Origin: Rhizobium sp. BK316
GTDB lineage: Bacteria > Pseudomonadota > Alphaproteobacteria > Rhizobiales > Rhizobiaceae
DNA length: 37,210 nucleotides
NCBI RefSeq assembly: GCF_014193695.1
Contig: NZ_JACHZR010000001.1
Coordinates: 1 to 37,210, forward strand
Direction: 5' to 3'
Made by a program: the position numbers and the translations under genes
Shown here: positions 24,571 to 33,797 of the stretch, piece by piece
How the letters are laid out: each line of letters opens with the position of its first letter
How positions within the stretch are numbered: the stretch's first letter is position 1
Notes under the pieces: generated by a model
Told to the model about the DNA's origin: nothing
What the model saw: the letters and a program-made list of their open reading frames with translations, nothing else
The model's database searches: none

Positions 24571-25716
24571 ATGAATAGACGCGAATTTCTGATCACATCG
24601 TCGGCGGCTGCGAGCCTTCTCGCCCTTCCGCGTTTTGCCTTGGCCGCCGCAGGCACGATCGACCTCTACAGCGGGTCGGATTCCAATATCATCGACCTCT
24701 GGAACAACATCATCCGTCCGGCTTTCGAAAAGGCGCATCCGGAAGTCGCGCTGAAGGTTACCGATGCCGGCGATAACAATGGCCTTCGCGCCATCGGCGA
24801 CCGCGCTCTCGCTGCGCTGAAGACCAAGACCGATCCGCAGGCCGACCTCTTCGAATCCTTCGATCCGCGCCTTCCGGCCGGCGGTATCGATGCCGGTCTC
24901 TGGGTAAAGTTCTCCGCCGAGAACGTGGCTGGTTTCGACCGCGTCAACCCGCTCGCGATCGACACGCCCTACGCGCTGCCCTACCGTGGCTCGCAGGTTC
25001 TGCTGGCCTATGACAAGGCCAAGCTTGACCCGAAGGACGCGCCGAAGACCTGGGAACAGCTGACGGCCTGGATCAAGGCCAATCCCGGCCAGTTCATCTA
25101 CAACCGTCCGGACAAGGGCGGTTCGGGTCTCAATTTCGTTCGCCGTGCGATCCACGAAGCCAATGGCCGTGATCCGAAGAAGTTCAAGATCGACAACTTC
25201 ACCGCCGAGTTTGCCGGACAGTCGCTGACGCCCACCTGGAAGATCCTCAACGATCTCGCGCCGTCACTCTATCAGAAGGGCGCCTATACCGCAGGCAATA
25301 CGCAGTCGATCCAGCTGCTCGCCCAGGGCGTCGTGACCATGGCTCCGGTCTGGTCCGACCAGGTCCTGCAGGCGATCTCGCAGGGCGTTCTGCCCGAGAC
25401 GACCGGCCTCGTGCAGCTCTCCGACCTCGCGCTCTGCGGCGGTTTTTCGGCCATGACGATCTTCACCAACGGCGCCAACAAGGATGCCGCCCTCAAGCTC
25501 GCCGCCTTCATGCTGACAAGCGAGATGCAGGAAGCCATCATCACCGAGATCGGCGGCTTCCCGGGCGTTTCCTGGGATCACATTTCCGAAGACCTGCGCA
25601 AGAAATATGCCGACGTCATCCCGGCGACCATCCCGACCTTCCCGGGCGGCGACTGGGAAAAGGCGATCAACGACGGCTGGTATCGGACTGTCGCTCCCGG
25701 TATCAGCCGCACCTGA
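24571..25716 (+). CDS. ABC transporter substrate-binding protein with Tat-type signal
   Basis: The 381-residue protein begins MNRREFLITSSAAASLLALPRFALA, a twin-arginine signal (RREFL) with cleavage near ALA-AAG. The mature protein has the type 2 binding-protein pattern of the spermidine/iron/YnjB-like groups (IDLYSGSD, PYRGSQVLLAYDKAKLDPKDAPKTWEQL, TMAPVWSDQ). The ligand cannot be read from sequence; the phosphatase next to this operon points to a phosphorylated compound. GGGAGACAGGGT precedes the ATG. The stop overlaps the start of the first permease by one base. Confidence 0.88.
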   Translation: MNRREFLITSSAAASLLALPRFALAAAGTIDLYSGSDSNIIDLWNNIIRPAFEKAHPEVALKVTDAGDNNGLRAIGDRALAALKTKTDPQADLFESFDPRLPAGGIDAGLWVKFSAENVAGFDRVNPLAIDTPYALPYRGSQVLLAYDKAKLDPKDAPKTWEQLTAWIKANPGQFIYNRPDKGGSGLNFVRRAIHEANGRDPKKFKIDNFTAEFAGQSLTPTWKILNDLAPSLYQKGAYTAGNTQSIQLLAQGVVTMAPVWSDQVLQAISQGVLPETTGLVQLSDLALCGGFSAMTIFTNGANKDAALKLAAFMLTSEMQEAIITEIGGFPGVSWDHISEDLRKKYADVIPATIPTFPGGDWEKAINDGWYRTVAPGISRT

Positions 25717-26606
25717 TGGCGCTGGATGCCGCGCAGCCTGCGGTCGCGCACCGCGCTCAGCCTCTCGGCAGGGGGAGCCTTTACGGGCTCCTCCTCGTCG
25801 GTATGCCGGTCTTTCTGGTCGGCTGGCTGATCATCTTTCCGATCTTCTCTGCGGTCGCGACAACCATCTTCGTCCGCCAACCGGACGGGACGACAGAGTT
25901 TTCGCTCGCCTCCTACCGTTTCTTCTTCACGGATGGGTACAGCCTGAACAATCTCTGGCTGACGCTCTGGACGACCTTTGTCTGCGGCCTGCTCCTGCTT
26001 GCAATCGGCCTTCCGATTGCGCTTTATCTCCGCTTTTCAGGCAGTCGCCTTGCCGGCTATGTGCAAGGCCTGGCGATCTTTCCGATGTTCGTTCCTTCGA
26101 TCATTCTCTCCTATGCGCTGATCCGCACGATCGGACCGAACGGCACGGTCGACATCCTGCTCAATGCCATGGGCCTTCCGAAGCTGCCGAGCCCCTATCT
26201 GACGCCCTGGGGGCCGGTTATCGGCCTTGTCTGGGACAATCTGCCTTTGACTGTCCTGATGCTGACGGCCGGTCTTTCTTCCGTTTCCAACAGCTCCATC
26301 GAGGCCGCCCGCGATGTCGGCGCAGCGCCTTTGAGGGTCTTCGTCTCGATCATCCTTCCGCGCATGGGCAATTCGCTGCTGGTGACGGCATCCTTCGCCG
26401 TGCTCGGCATATTCTCGGCCTTTACCTTGCCCTATGTGCTCGGCCCCGCCTCGCCGGAGATGATGGGACCCTTCATGCAGCGCACCTTCGCCGATATGAA
26501 CGACCCGTTGAATGCGCTGACGCAGGCCGTCATCACCTTCTGCTTCTGCCTCCTCTTCGGCGTCTTCTATGTCTGGTCGATCGCCCGCAACCGCGAGGGC
26601 CGATGA
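25716..26606 (+). CDS. ABC transporter permease
   Basis: The 296-residue inner-membrane protein has six predicted helices and the EAA loop IEAARDVGAAPLRVFVSIILP. Its ATG shares a base with the binding-protein stop (TGATG), so the genes are translationally coupled. It belongs to the same permease family as spermidine/putrescine, thiamine and iron importers, in line with the binding protein. It would pair with the next permease. Confidence 0.9.
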   Translation: MALDAAQPAVAHRAQPLGRGSLYGLLLVGMPVFLVGWLIIFPIFSAVATTIFVRQPDGTTEFSLASYRFFFTDGYSLNNLWLTLWTTFVCGLLLLAIGLPIALYLRFSGSRLAGYVQGLAIFPMFVPSIILSYALIRTIGPNGTVDILLNAMGLPKLPSPYLTPWGPVIGLVWDNLPLTVLMLTAGLSSVSNSSIEAARDVGAAPLRVFVSIILPRMGNSLLVTASFAVLGIFSAFTLPYVLGPASPEMMGPFMQRTFADMNDPLNALTQAVITFCFCLLFGVFYVWSIARNREGR

Positions 26607-27424
26607 TGCGCCAGTCGACCGCCTTGAAATTCGATTGGATTGGCCTTGCCCTCTCGCTGCTGCTGACGCTCTTCATCGCGGCGCCGCTGCTGGTCGTTGC
26701 CACCTGGGCCTTCACAGAGGTCTGGCGCTACCCTTCCGTCATTCCCCAGCAATTCGGCCTGCGTTTCTGGTCGCAGACGCTGGCCCGCAAGGATGTCTGG
26801 GATGCGCTTTTCCTCAGCCTGCGGCTGACGGCGACGGTAACGGTGTTGTCGGCGATCATCTGCCTGCCTGCGGCCTACGCTTTTGCGCGCATGCGTTTTC
26901 CCGGGCGCAACGTCCTCTTCCTCTCCTTTCTCGCCTCGCATGCCTTTCCCAAGTTCGGGTTGCTGGTCGCGATTGCCGGCATCTTCCTGCAACTCGGTCT
27001 GATTAGTACCTTCTGGGGTGTGGTGCTGATCCAGCTCGTCGGCACGCTGATGCTGATGATCTGGATCCCGGTCGCGGCTTTCCAGAATGTCGACCGGCGC
27101 ATGGAGGAGGCCGCGCGTGACGCGGGCGCCACGCCGCTTCGCGTCTTCTGGTCGATCACGCTGCCGCAGGCCGCGCCGACGATCTCAGCCGCCGTGCTCT
27201 TGACCTTCGTCGGTACCTTCTATGAGACCGAGGGTGCCTGGCTGATCGGCGCGCCCGAGATCCGCACCATGCCGGTGCTGATGATCAGCTTCATCAACAA
27301 CCAGATCGTCGTGCAATATGGCGCGGTCCTCTCCGTCATGCTGTGGGTGCCGTCCTTTGCGGCATTGATGTTTGCGCGGCGCGTTGTCGGGACCGGCGCC
27401 TTTGCACGGGGCTTCGGCGCCTGA
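26603..27424 (+). CDS. ABC transporter permease
   Basis: The 273-residue inner-membrane protein has the EAA loop EEAARDAGATPLRVFWSITLP. The frame is open well upstream, but the ATG at 26603 overlaps the preceding stop by four bases (ATGA) and the first helix starts soon after (WIGLALSLLLTLFIAAPLLVV). A second ATG at 26606 is equally possible. It is the second channel subunit of the importer and lies 23 bases before the ATPase gene. Confidence 0.9.
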   Translation: MMRQSTALKFDWIGLALSLLLTLFIAAPLLVVATWAFTEVWRYPSVIPQQFGLRFWSQTLARKDVWDALFLSLRLTATVTVLSAIICLPAAYAFARMRFPGRNVLFLSFLASHAFPKFGLLVAIAGIFLQLGLISTFWGVVLIQLVGTLMLMIWIPVAAFQNVDRRMEEAARDAGATPLRVFWSITLPQAAPTISAAVLLTFVGTFYETEGAWLIGAPEIRTMPVLMISFINNQIVVQYGAVLSVMLWVPSFAALMFARRVVGTGAFARGFGA

Positions 27425-27447
27425 GCGCGGCCAGAAAGGATAGGAAA

Positions 27448-28527
27448 ATGGCACATCTGGCAATCGAAGGCGTTTCGAAGAGCTTTGGCCACACCTTTGC
27501 CGTCAGCGATTTTTCGCTTGAGGTCGGCGATGGGGAACTCGTCTGCCTGCTCGGCCCGTCAGGTTCCGGCAAATCGACGTTGCTGCGTATGATCGGCGGT
27601 TTTGAACGGCCGACGGGCGGCAGCATCCGCATCGACGCCAAGGATGTGACAACCCTACCGCCGGAGCGACGCCCAACCGGCATGGTCTTCCAGAGCCATG
27701 CGCTCTGGACCCATATGGATGTCTTCAACAACATCGCCTTCGGCCTCAAACTGCGGCGCCTGCCGAAGACCGAAATTCGAGAGCGCGTCGAGAACGCCCT
27801 CGCTCTCGTGGGTCTTGCAGATTACGGGAAGCGCGCGGTGACGCAGCTTTCCGGCGGCCAGCAGCAGCGCGTGGCCCTTGCCCGCTCGCTCGTCCTCGAG
27901 CCCAAGATCCTGCTGCTAGACGAACCCTTCGCCAGCCTCGACCAGCATCTGCGCGAGCGGCTGCGTGAGGAAGTGCGCGACATCCAGCAGCGGCTCGGCA
28001 TCACGACATTGTTCGTCACCCACGGTCAGGACGAGGCCCTGGCGCTTGCCGACCGCATCGTCGTCATGCGCGACGGCCGTACGGAGCAGGCGGCGCCGCC
28101 GAGCGTCATCTATCGCGAACCGCAGACGGCTTTCGTCGCCGGCTTCATCGGCTCGATGAATTTCGTTGAGAGCGATATCCGGGATGGGATCTGCACGCAT
28201 CCGCTTTTCGGTTTTTCCATTCCGGTCGCAGATGGTCCCGTGATGCTTGCGATGCGCCCGGAAGCCCTGACTGTGCATCCAGCCAGCCGACCGGCAGATG
28301 CAATCGTCCACCGCGTCACCGACTTCGGTACGCACAAGATCGTCGATATCGATCTCGCCGATGGCACCCGGCTGAAGGCGATGGTTGCGCCGGGCGATAT
28401 GATCCGGGCCGGGATGACCGTCGCTCCCAGCTGCTCGGGCTTCTTCGCCTTCCGCGACAATGCGCTGATCCACCGGTCGGCTGGCGCACAGGCGGCTGCA
28501 CCAATGCAGCCGCTCCATACGGCTTGA
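27448..28527 (+). CDS. ABC transporter ATPase
   Basis: The 359-residue ATPase has Walker A GPSGSGKST, signature LSGGQQQRVALARSL, Walker B ILLLDEPFASLD and the H-loop FVTHGQDEA. A C-terminal TOBE-like region contains MRPEAL. The glycine in THGQ replaces the more usual aspartate. A frame extends to 27343, but the ATG at 27448 has TAGGAAA before it and begins the standard MAHLAIEGVSKSFG strand. It is the last gene of the four-gene importer and ends 6 bases from the end of the convergent phosphatase gene. Confidence 0.92.
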   Translation: MAHLAIEGVSKSFGHTFAVSDFSLEVGDGELVCLLGPSGSGKSTLLRMIGGFERPTGGSIRIDAKDVTTLPPERRPTGMVFQSHALWTHMDVFNNIAFGLKLRRLPKTEIRERVENALALVGLADYGKRAVTQLSGGQQQRVALARSLVLEPKILLLDEPFASLDQHLRERLREEVRDIQQRLGITTLFVTHGQDEALALADRIVVMRDGRTEQAAPPSVIYREPQTAFVAGFIGSMNFVESDIRDGICTHPLFGFSIPVADGPVMLAMRPEALTVHPASRPADAIVHRVTDFGTHKIVDIDLADGTRLKAMVAPGDMIRAGMTVAPSCSGFFAFRDNALIHRSAGAQAAAPMQPLHTA

Positions 28528-28533
28528 ACGGTC

Positions 28534-29367
28534 TCAGGCTTTCGGCTGAAAACCTTCCCGCAGCCAGGGATAAAGTGGCTTGCTTGCTGCCAGGATGTCG
28601 CCTTTGCCGGTGACGGCCGCGCCGGAAAACCGTGTGACGATACCGCCGGCTTCTTCGACCATGAGTGCCGAGGCGCCGAAGTCATGGACCGACAGGCCGT
28701 CCTCGAAGAAGCCATCCAGCCGGCCGCAGGCGACATAGGCGATCGAAAGCGCTGCCGAACCGAGCCGACGCACGCCGGCGGTATTGGCCATCAGCCGCTT
28801 GACGGCGTCGAAATAAAGCTCTTCCGGGACCGCCTTGACCTGGCCGGGGATCGGCAGACCGGCGCCAACGAGCACGTTCTGGATATCGGCCACCTCAGCG
28901 CAATGGATCTGCTCGCCGTTCAGCCAGGCGCCGCCGCCGGCCTCTGCACTGAAGAGCTCGTCCTGCATGGCGTCATAGGCGACGCCTGAGACGACGCGGC
29001 CGGCCTCGGCGATCGAGATCGTCATGCCGAAATGCGGGATGCCCCAGGCAAAATTGGTCGTGCCGTCGATCGGGTCGATATAGATAACCGGTGCATCCGC
29101 GCCGCCCTGTCGGTTACCGACCTCTTCCTCGCCTTTGATCGAATAGGTCGGGAATGCGCTCGTCATCTCCTCGACGATGATGCGCTCGACGGCGACGTCG
29201 ATTTCGGTCTGATAGTCGCGGGCAGCCTTGTGGATCATCTCGGCTGCCGTGCGTCGTCTGAGTGCCTTGCGCGCCGTTTCGCCTGCCTTGAGGGCGGTTT
29301 CGGCGAGCACGAGAAGGCGGGGCGAGGCGGCCGGCGACAGGCGCGCAGCAGTCGAAGTCAATGTCAT
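28534..29367 (-). CDS. Inositol monophosphatase-family phosphatase
   Basis: The 277-residue enzyme has the metal-binding motif IDPIDGTTNFAWGIPHF (Asp98, Asp101 region), the upstream acidic GEEE near residue 80, and the C-terminal HDFGASALMVEEAGG. In the last motif His takes the place of the usual Trp before the metal-binding Asp. Such Mg-dependent enzymes dephosphorylate inositol phosphates, sugar phosphates, histidinol phosphate or PAP. It is tail-to-tail with the ABC importer, suggesting that the importer brings in a phosphorylated substrate which this enzyme dephosphorylates. It would act in the cytoplasm. The ribosome site is weak. Confidence 0.88.
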   Translation of the reverse strand: MTLTSTAARLSPAASPRLLVLAETALKAGETARKALRRRTAAEMIHKAARDYQTEIDVAVERIIVEEMTSAFPTYSIKGEEEVGNRQGGADAPVIYIDPIDGTTNFAWGIPHFGMTISIAEAGRVVSGVAYDAMQDELFSAEAGGGAWLNGEQIHCAEVADIQNVLVGAGLPIPGQVKAVPEELYFDAVKRLMANTAGVRRLGSAALSIAYVACGRLDGFFEDGLSVHDFGASALMVEEAGGIVTRFSGAAVTGKGDILAASKPLYPWLREGFQPKA

Positions 29368-29441
29368 TAAGAGGGTCCGTGTGATGACTGAGGGTGGTAG
29401 GTCGTGTTCCCATCGCAGATGCGCATGATGCTTTTATGAAA

Positions 29442-29470
29442 CCGGCGCGCCCGCTGCGGTGCTGCGCCGG
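29442..29470 (-). terminator. Hairpin downstream of poxB
   Basis: A 7-bp stem CCGGCGC / GCGCCGG encloses a 15-base GC-rich loop. On the minus strand it is followed by TTTCAT, and it lies 27 bases past the poxB stop. It is a plausible but weak intrinsic terminator. Confidence 0.4.
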
Positions 29471-29496
29471 CCGAATTCAAGAGAATGCGTCCGAGG

Positions 29497-31224
29497 TTAC
29501 CGGGACAGGAAATTCGAGACCGTCAGGTCGACGAGTTCGTCTCCACGGCCGTTCATCACTGCGCGAATGGCCCAGAGACCGAAACCCTTCACCTGTGCTG
29601 CTTCGATCCTGGGCGGCATCGATAGTTCCTGCGTATTCGTGACGACGTCGAGCAGTGCCGGGCCGGGATGCGCCAGGATTTCCCGGATGGCACCGTCAAG
29701 CTCGGCGGGATCTTCCACGCGAACGCCATGTACTCCGGCTGCGCGGGCAACCGCCGCAAAATCCGGATTCTCGAGTTCGGTGCCGGTCTCAAGGAAGCCC
29801 GAAGCCTTCATTTCCATCGCAACGAATCCGAGAACTGAATTGTTGAAGACGACGACCTTCACCGGCAGGTTCTGCTGAACGAGCGTCAGGAAGTCACCCA
29901 TCAGCATGGCAAAGCCGCCATCGCCGGACATGCTGATGATTTGGCGTTCCTTGTACGTTGCCTGTGCCCCGATCGCCTGAGGAAGAGCGTTGGCCATCGA
30001 GCCGTGGACCAGGGATCCGATCAGGCGACGCTTTCCATTCATTTTCAGGTAGCGTGCAGCCCAGATCGTGGGGGTCCCGACGTCGAAGGTGAAAACGGCG
30101 TCGTCGGACGCATGCTCGCTCAGAAGGCGTGCCACGTATTGCGGATGAATCTTGCCGCCCTCTCGGCCGGTGGCGAGGTCGTCGAGGCCCTCACGAGCCT
30201 TCCTGTAGGCGGCAAGGCAAGCATCGAGGTGATCCCGGTCGGTTCGCTCCCTCAGCTTCGGTAGCGTCGCCGCCAGTGTCGATTTGACGTCGCCGACGAT
30301 TGCGAGATCCAGCGAGGCCCTGCGGCCGAGATTTTCCGGTCGGATGTCCACCTGCACGATCTTGGCGTCGGTTGGGTAGAACTGCCGGTATGGGAAATCT
30401 GTGCCGAGCATGAGAAGCGTGTCACACTCCAGCATGGCCTTGTAACCCGAAGAGAAACCGATCAGACCGGTCATGCCGACATCGAACGGATTGTCCCACT
30501 CGACATGTTCCTTGCCGCCGAGCGCGTGGACAACGGGCGCCCTCAGCCGATCCGCAAAAGCGATCAACTCGTCATGCGCGCCTTCGCAGCCACGTCCGCA
30601 CAGAAGGGTAACCTTCGAGCTGTTGTTAAGCAGTTCCGACAGTTGATCGATCTGATCGTGCGTCGGCACGATGTTTGGCTGGGACAGTGTGAGTGCGGCT
30701 GGTGTCGAAATCTTCGCCGTGAAATCGGTCAATGCCACGTCGCCCGAAATGACCACGACGGCAACGCCGCGCTTTCCGATAGCGGTGCGAATGGCCGTTT
30801 CGATGACTGCGGGCAATTGCTCGGGATGGCTGACAAGCTCGCAATAGTGGCTGCATTCCCGGAAAAGCTGATCCGGATGTGTTTCCTGGAAATAGCCCCT
30901 GCCGATTTCGGCCGACGGTATCTGGGCGGCAATGGCGAGGACCGGGACCCGTGAGCGATGGCAGTCGAACAGGCCGTTGATGAGGTGGAGATTGCCCGGG
31001 CCGCAGCTTCCGGCGCACACGGCCAATTCGCCGCTGAGATGGGCTTCGGCCCCGGCCGCGAAAGCGGCTGTCTCTTCATGGCGGGTATGGACCCACTCGA
31101 TGTCGCCTCTCTTTCGCAGCGCTTCCGTGAGCCCGTTCAGGCTATCGCCGACCACCCCATATATCCGCTTGACCCCGGCCGAATGCAGCACCTCTGTCAG
31201 GACATCAGCTACCTTGGATTTCAT
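29497..31224 (-). CDS. poxB: Pyruvate:quinone oxidoreductase (pyruvate oxidase)
   Basis: The 575-residue protein closely follows E. coli PoxB (572 residues). The catalytic Glu50 is in [15 protein letters not shown]. Matching blocks are [28 protein letters not shown] [23 protein letters not shown] and the TPP motif [12 protein letters not shown]. The C-terminal peptide GRGDELVDL resembles the lipid-binding end that attaches PoxB to the membrane when active. It decarboxylates pyruvate to acetate and CO2 and passes electrons to ubiquinone through FAD. The ATG at 31224 has GGGAG about 8 bases upstream; an in-frame start at 31293 is less likely. Confidence 0.93.
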   Translation of the reverse strand: MKSKVADVLTEVLHSAGVKRIYGVVGDSLNGLTEALRKRGDIEWVHTRHEETAAFAAGAEAHLSGELAVCAGSCGPGNLHLINGLFDCHRSRVPVLAIAAQIPSAEIGRGYFQETHPDQLFRECSHYCELVSHPEQLPAVIETAIRTAIGKRGVAVVVISGDVALTDFTAKISTPAALTLSQPNIVPTHDQIDQLSELLNNSSKVTLLCGRGCEGAHDELIAFADRLRAPVVHALGGKEHVEWDNPFDVGMTGLIGFSSGYKAMLECDTLLMLGTDFPYRQFYPTDAKIVQVDIRPENLGRRASLDLAIVGDVKSTLAATLPKLRERTDRDHLDACLAAYRKAREGLDDLATGREGGKIHPQYVARLLSEHASDDAVFTFDVGTPTIWAARYLKMNGKRRLIGSLVHGSMANALPQAIGAQATYKERQIISMSGDGGFAMLMGDFLTLVQQNLPVKVVVFNNSVLGFVAMEMKASGFLETGTELENPDFAAVARAAGVHGVRVEDPAELDGAIREILAHPGPALLDVVTNTQELSMPPRIEAAQVKGFGLWAIRAVMNGRGDELVDLTVSNFLSR

Positions 31225-31393
31225 CGAATGGCTCCCGGGCTTTGGGTTCAGGTGGATGGTAAAGGAAGCTAGGCCTCGCTCTGCGCTTCTCAACCCGGAG
31301 AATTATCAGAGTGACGGAGACACCCAACTGGACATTGGTATAGGCGCTGGCCGTGAAAAGCCCGCTTGCCTGAATCCCAGGCGGCGGCCTGCC

Positions 31394-31419
31394 AGCCGAG
31401 CGCATAAGCCCGCTCGGCT
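31394..31419 (-). terminator. Hairpin downstream of the cyclase gene
   Basis: A perfect 9-bp stem (AGCCGAGCG / CGCTCGGCT) with an 8-base loop begins about 29 bases past the cyclase stop codon, in the 223-base gap before poxB. It probably separates the two minus-strand genes. There is no clear T-run on the minus strand. Confidence 0.45.
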
Positions 31420-31447
31420 CTCTTCCTTGGCGTCCTTCTACCGCGAC

Positions 31448-33307
31448 TTACGCCTCGATCCGTTCCCGCCCCTTTATCGCTTCCGCGATAAGTTTCATGA
31501 AGCGCGGATCCCGGCGCAGGTTGTCCAGGTCTGAATCATGGGTGAACCATTTGATGTGGTAGACCGAGCTGCGGGGCAGCAAGCCCTCCAGGATATTGAT
31601 CGCACGTTCCACATGGCCGAGCACGGAGTGGACGCAGGCGAGATTATATTGGGCGACGATATCATCGGGGTCGATGGCGCTCGCCCGTGCGGCCCAGTCG
31701 CAGGCCCGCGCTGCTTCGCCGAGATGGGCAAGGGCAAGCGCGCCGCGATGGGCGGGACCGGAATTTTCCGGGTTCTGATTGAGCGCCCGCTCGGCTCTTT
31801 CAATGCCTTTTCGCGCCCAGCTTTCCCGGTCCGCCATCCGTCCAAGAGAATGGTATGAGGACATCAGATGGATCGGCGAAACATAGTCGTCGGGGCGGAT
31901 TTCGGCGGCACGGGTAAAGTAGTGCACCGCCTCGGCGAAATTCCCGCGCATGAAGAAGATGCGGGCATAGTGGAAATTTGCTTCATAGAGGTTGGGATCG
32001 AGCGAAAGCGCGCGTTCGAAGCACGCTGTTGCCTCGTCGTCATCGCCGTTCTGATGCAGCGCCAGGCCGCGGGAGGCGTGGGCCTCGGCAAGGTCGGGAT
32101 CGAGTTCCAGGGCCTTGGCGCTCATCGCGAGGATGCGCTCCAGGGGCACATCATCAGGCGCCCAGTCGCGTATCGCCGCATCGCAATCGGCAATGCCTGC
32201 ATAGGCGCGGCCATAGTCCGGATCGAGTTCTACGGCCTTGTAGAACATGCGCCGGGCAAGCTGCAGATAGGATTTTGTCCAGGTATGGGAGAGCTGCCGG
32301 CCTCTCAGGTAATAAGTATAGGCTTCGACATTGGCCGTCGGCTCGGCGGCGATCGCCTTGCGCTCCTCCGGCAGCAGTCGCACTTTCAATTGGCCGACGA
32401 TCGCGTGGGTGATCTCATCCTGGATGGCGAAGATATCGGTGAGGTCTCGGTCATAGCGTTCGGCCCAGAGGTGATCGCCGTTCATCGTATCGATCAGCTG
32501 GCCGGAAATGCGTACCCGCGTCCCGACGATGCGCACGCTGCCTTCCAGCATATAACGCACGCCGAGTTCCTGGGCGACCTGCTTCACCTTCACAGATGTG
32601 CCCTTATAGGTGAAGACGGTGTTGCGCGGCACCACATGCAGGCTGGAGATCTTGGAGAGATCGGTGATGATATCCTCGGTGATGCCGTCGGAGAAATAAT
32701 CCTGATCGGCATCGCCGCTCATGTTGGTGAAGGGCAGGACGGCGATGAAGCAGGTGTTTCGGTTCTGCGCGACGAGGCGCGCGGAACTCGGCTTCTCGAA
32801 GGAAACCGTATAAACCTGCACCGGTTGGCGGATATTTTTGAACACGTGTTCACCTAAAAACTCGAAGCCGAGATTGAGGCGTGAACCGACCTGATCCCGT
32901 ACGATTGCCGAGACAGCGATACCGCCGGCCGGAGCAACGCCTTCCAGGCGCGCGGCAACGTTGACGCCGTCTCCGAAGATATCGTCATTTTCAACCACGA
33001 CATCGCCGAGATTGATGCCGATGCGGAACTCGACGCGCTCTTCCTTTGCGACGTTTTCATTGCGCAGGGCCATGCTGCGCTGGATTTCTGCGGCGCAGGC
33101 AACGGCGTTCACGACGCTCTGAAATTCCACAAGGATGCCATCGCCGGTGAGTTTCACGATACGGCCCTTGTAATCGGATATGCGGATGTCGACCAGTTCG
33201 CAGCGATGCCGGTTCAAAGCCTGCAGCGTGCCTGTCTCGTCCATACCCATGAGCCGGCTGTAACCGACTACATCGGCAGCGAGGATGGCACTCAATCGCC
33301 GCTCCAT
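31448..33307 (-). CDS. Class III adenylate/guanylate cyclase with TolB-like domain and TPR repeats
   Basis: The first ~180 residues are a cyclase homology domain with ILAADVVGYSRLMG, LTGDGILVEF, and GDGVNVAARLEG, which keeps the Asn and Arg used in catalysis. Next comes a TolB-like region (IAVLPFTNMSGDADQDYFSDGI-type, LEGSVRIVGTRVRISGQLID). The last ~280 residues are TPR repeats such as DPDLAEAHASRGLALHQNGDDDEA. It probably makes cAMP in response to a signal sensed through the C-terminus. I chose the ATG at 33307 because GGAG stands 6 bases upstream and family members start MERRLSAIL; in-frame ATGs at 33319 and 33331 also exist. Rhizobia carry many such cyclases. Confidence 0.9.
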   Translation of the reverse strand: MERRLSAILAADVVGYSRLMGMDETGTLQALNRHRCELVDIRISDYKGRIVKLTGDGILVEFQSVVNAVACAAEIQRSMALRNENVAKEERVEFRIGINLGDVVVENDDIFGDGVNVAARLEGVAPAGGIAVSAIVRDQVGSRLNLGFEFLGEHVFKNIRQPVQVYTVSFEKPSSARLVAQNRNTCFIAVLPFTNMSGDADQDYFSDGITEDIITDLSKISSLHVVPRNTVFTYKGTSVKVKQVAQELGVRYMLEGSVRIVGTRVRISGQLIDTMNGDHLWAERYDRDLTDIFAIQDEITHAIVGQLKVRLLPEERKAIAAEPTANVEAYTYYLRGRQLSHTWTKSYLQLARRMFYKAVELDPDYGRAYAGIADCDAAIRDWAPDDVPLERILAMSAKALELDPDLAEAHASRGLALHQNGDDDEATACFERALSLDPNLYEANFHYARIFFMRGNFAEAVHYFTRAAEIRPDDYVSPIHLMSSYHSLGRMADRESWARKGIERAERALNQNPENSGPAHRGALALAHLGEAARACDWAARASAIDPDDIVAQYNLACVHSVLGHVERAINILEGLLPRSSVYHIKWFTHDSDLDNLRRDPRFMKLIAEAIKGRERIEA

Positions 33308-33797
33308 GATCCTCTCCATGGATTGTCTCATGTCAGTGTCTCGCTTTTTCCAGATTTTGACCGTGCTAGGGCTCCCTCCCTTGCAGCCGATATCTTTCGA
33401 TTCGGCATGCTGTCACGGCGGCGCAGAGCCTATATCGTTACGGCGCAGCATCAATACTCCGAACGGGCGAAGATTGCGCCAAAAGCTAGCTATTTCGGAT
33501 TGGAAAAAACCCTGACGCGGCAAGACGCACAATTTTGAGGCGGTGCATGAATTTTGGAATGTGTATCGGACAAGCGTAGCAGCCGTCCCTGATCCGAAGT
33601 GGATCCCACGATTGTACCGCTTGTTGACTCGTGAAAAGCAAGTCGCGTCTCTGCGGAAAGACCCGTTTGCCTAAAAGGATGCCGCTCGTAGATCGAAATA
33701 GTTAAGATATACCCTCTTATTTTTCGACTATAATTCAAGGCCGCATATCAACGATCCTCATAGATTTGATCCTGGCAACTTCTCGAGAGGGCACGCC
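33308..33797. other. Long intergenic region between divergent cyclase and giant-protein genes
   Basis: About 490 bases separate the two divergent genes. Small frames here show no recognisable protein. The part from about 33690 to 33790 is AT-rich and contains a perfect TATAAT at 33729-33734 but no good -35 at the right distance. It should hold both promoters, and the giant gene's ribosome site GAGAGG lies at 33785-33790. I see no hairpin or repeat that I can support. Confidence 0.5.
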
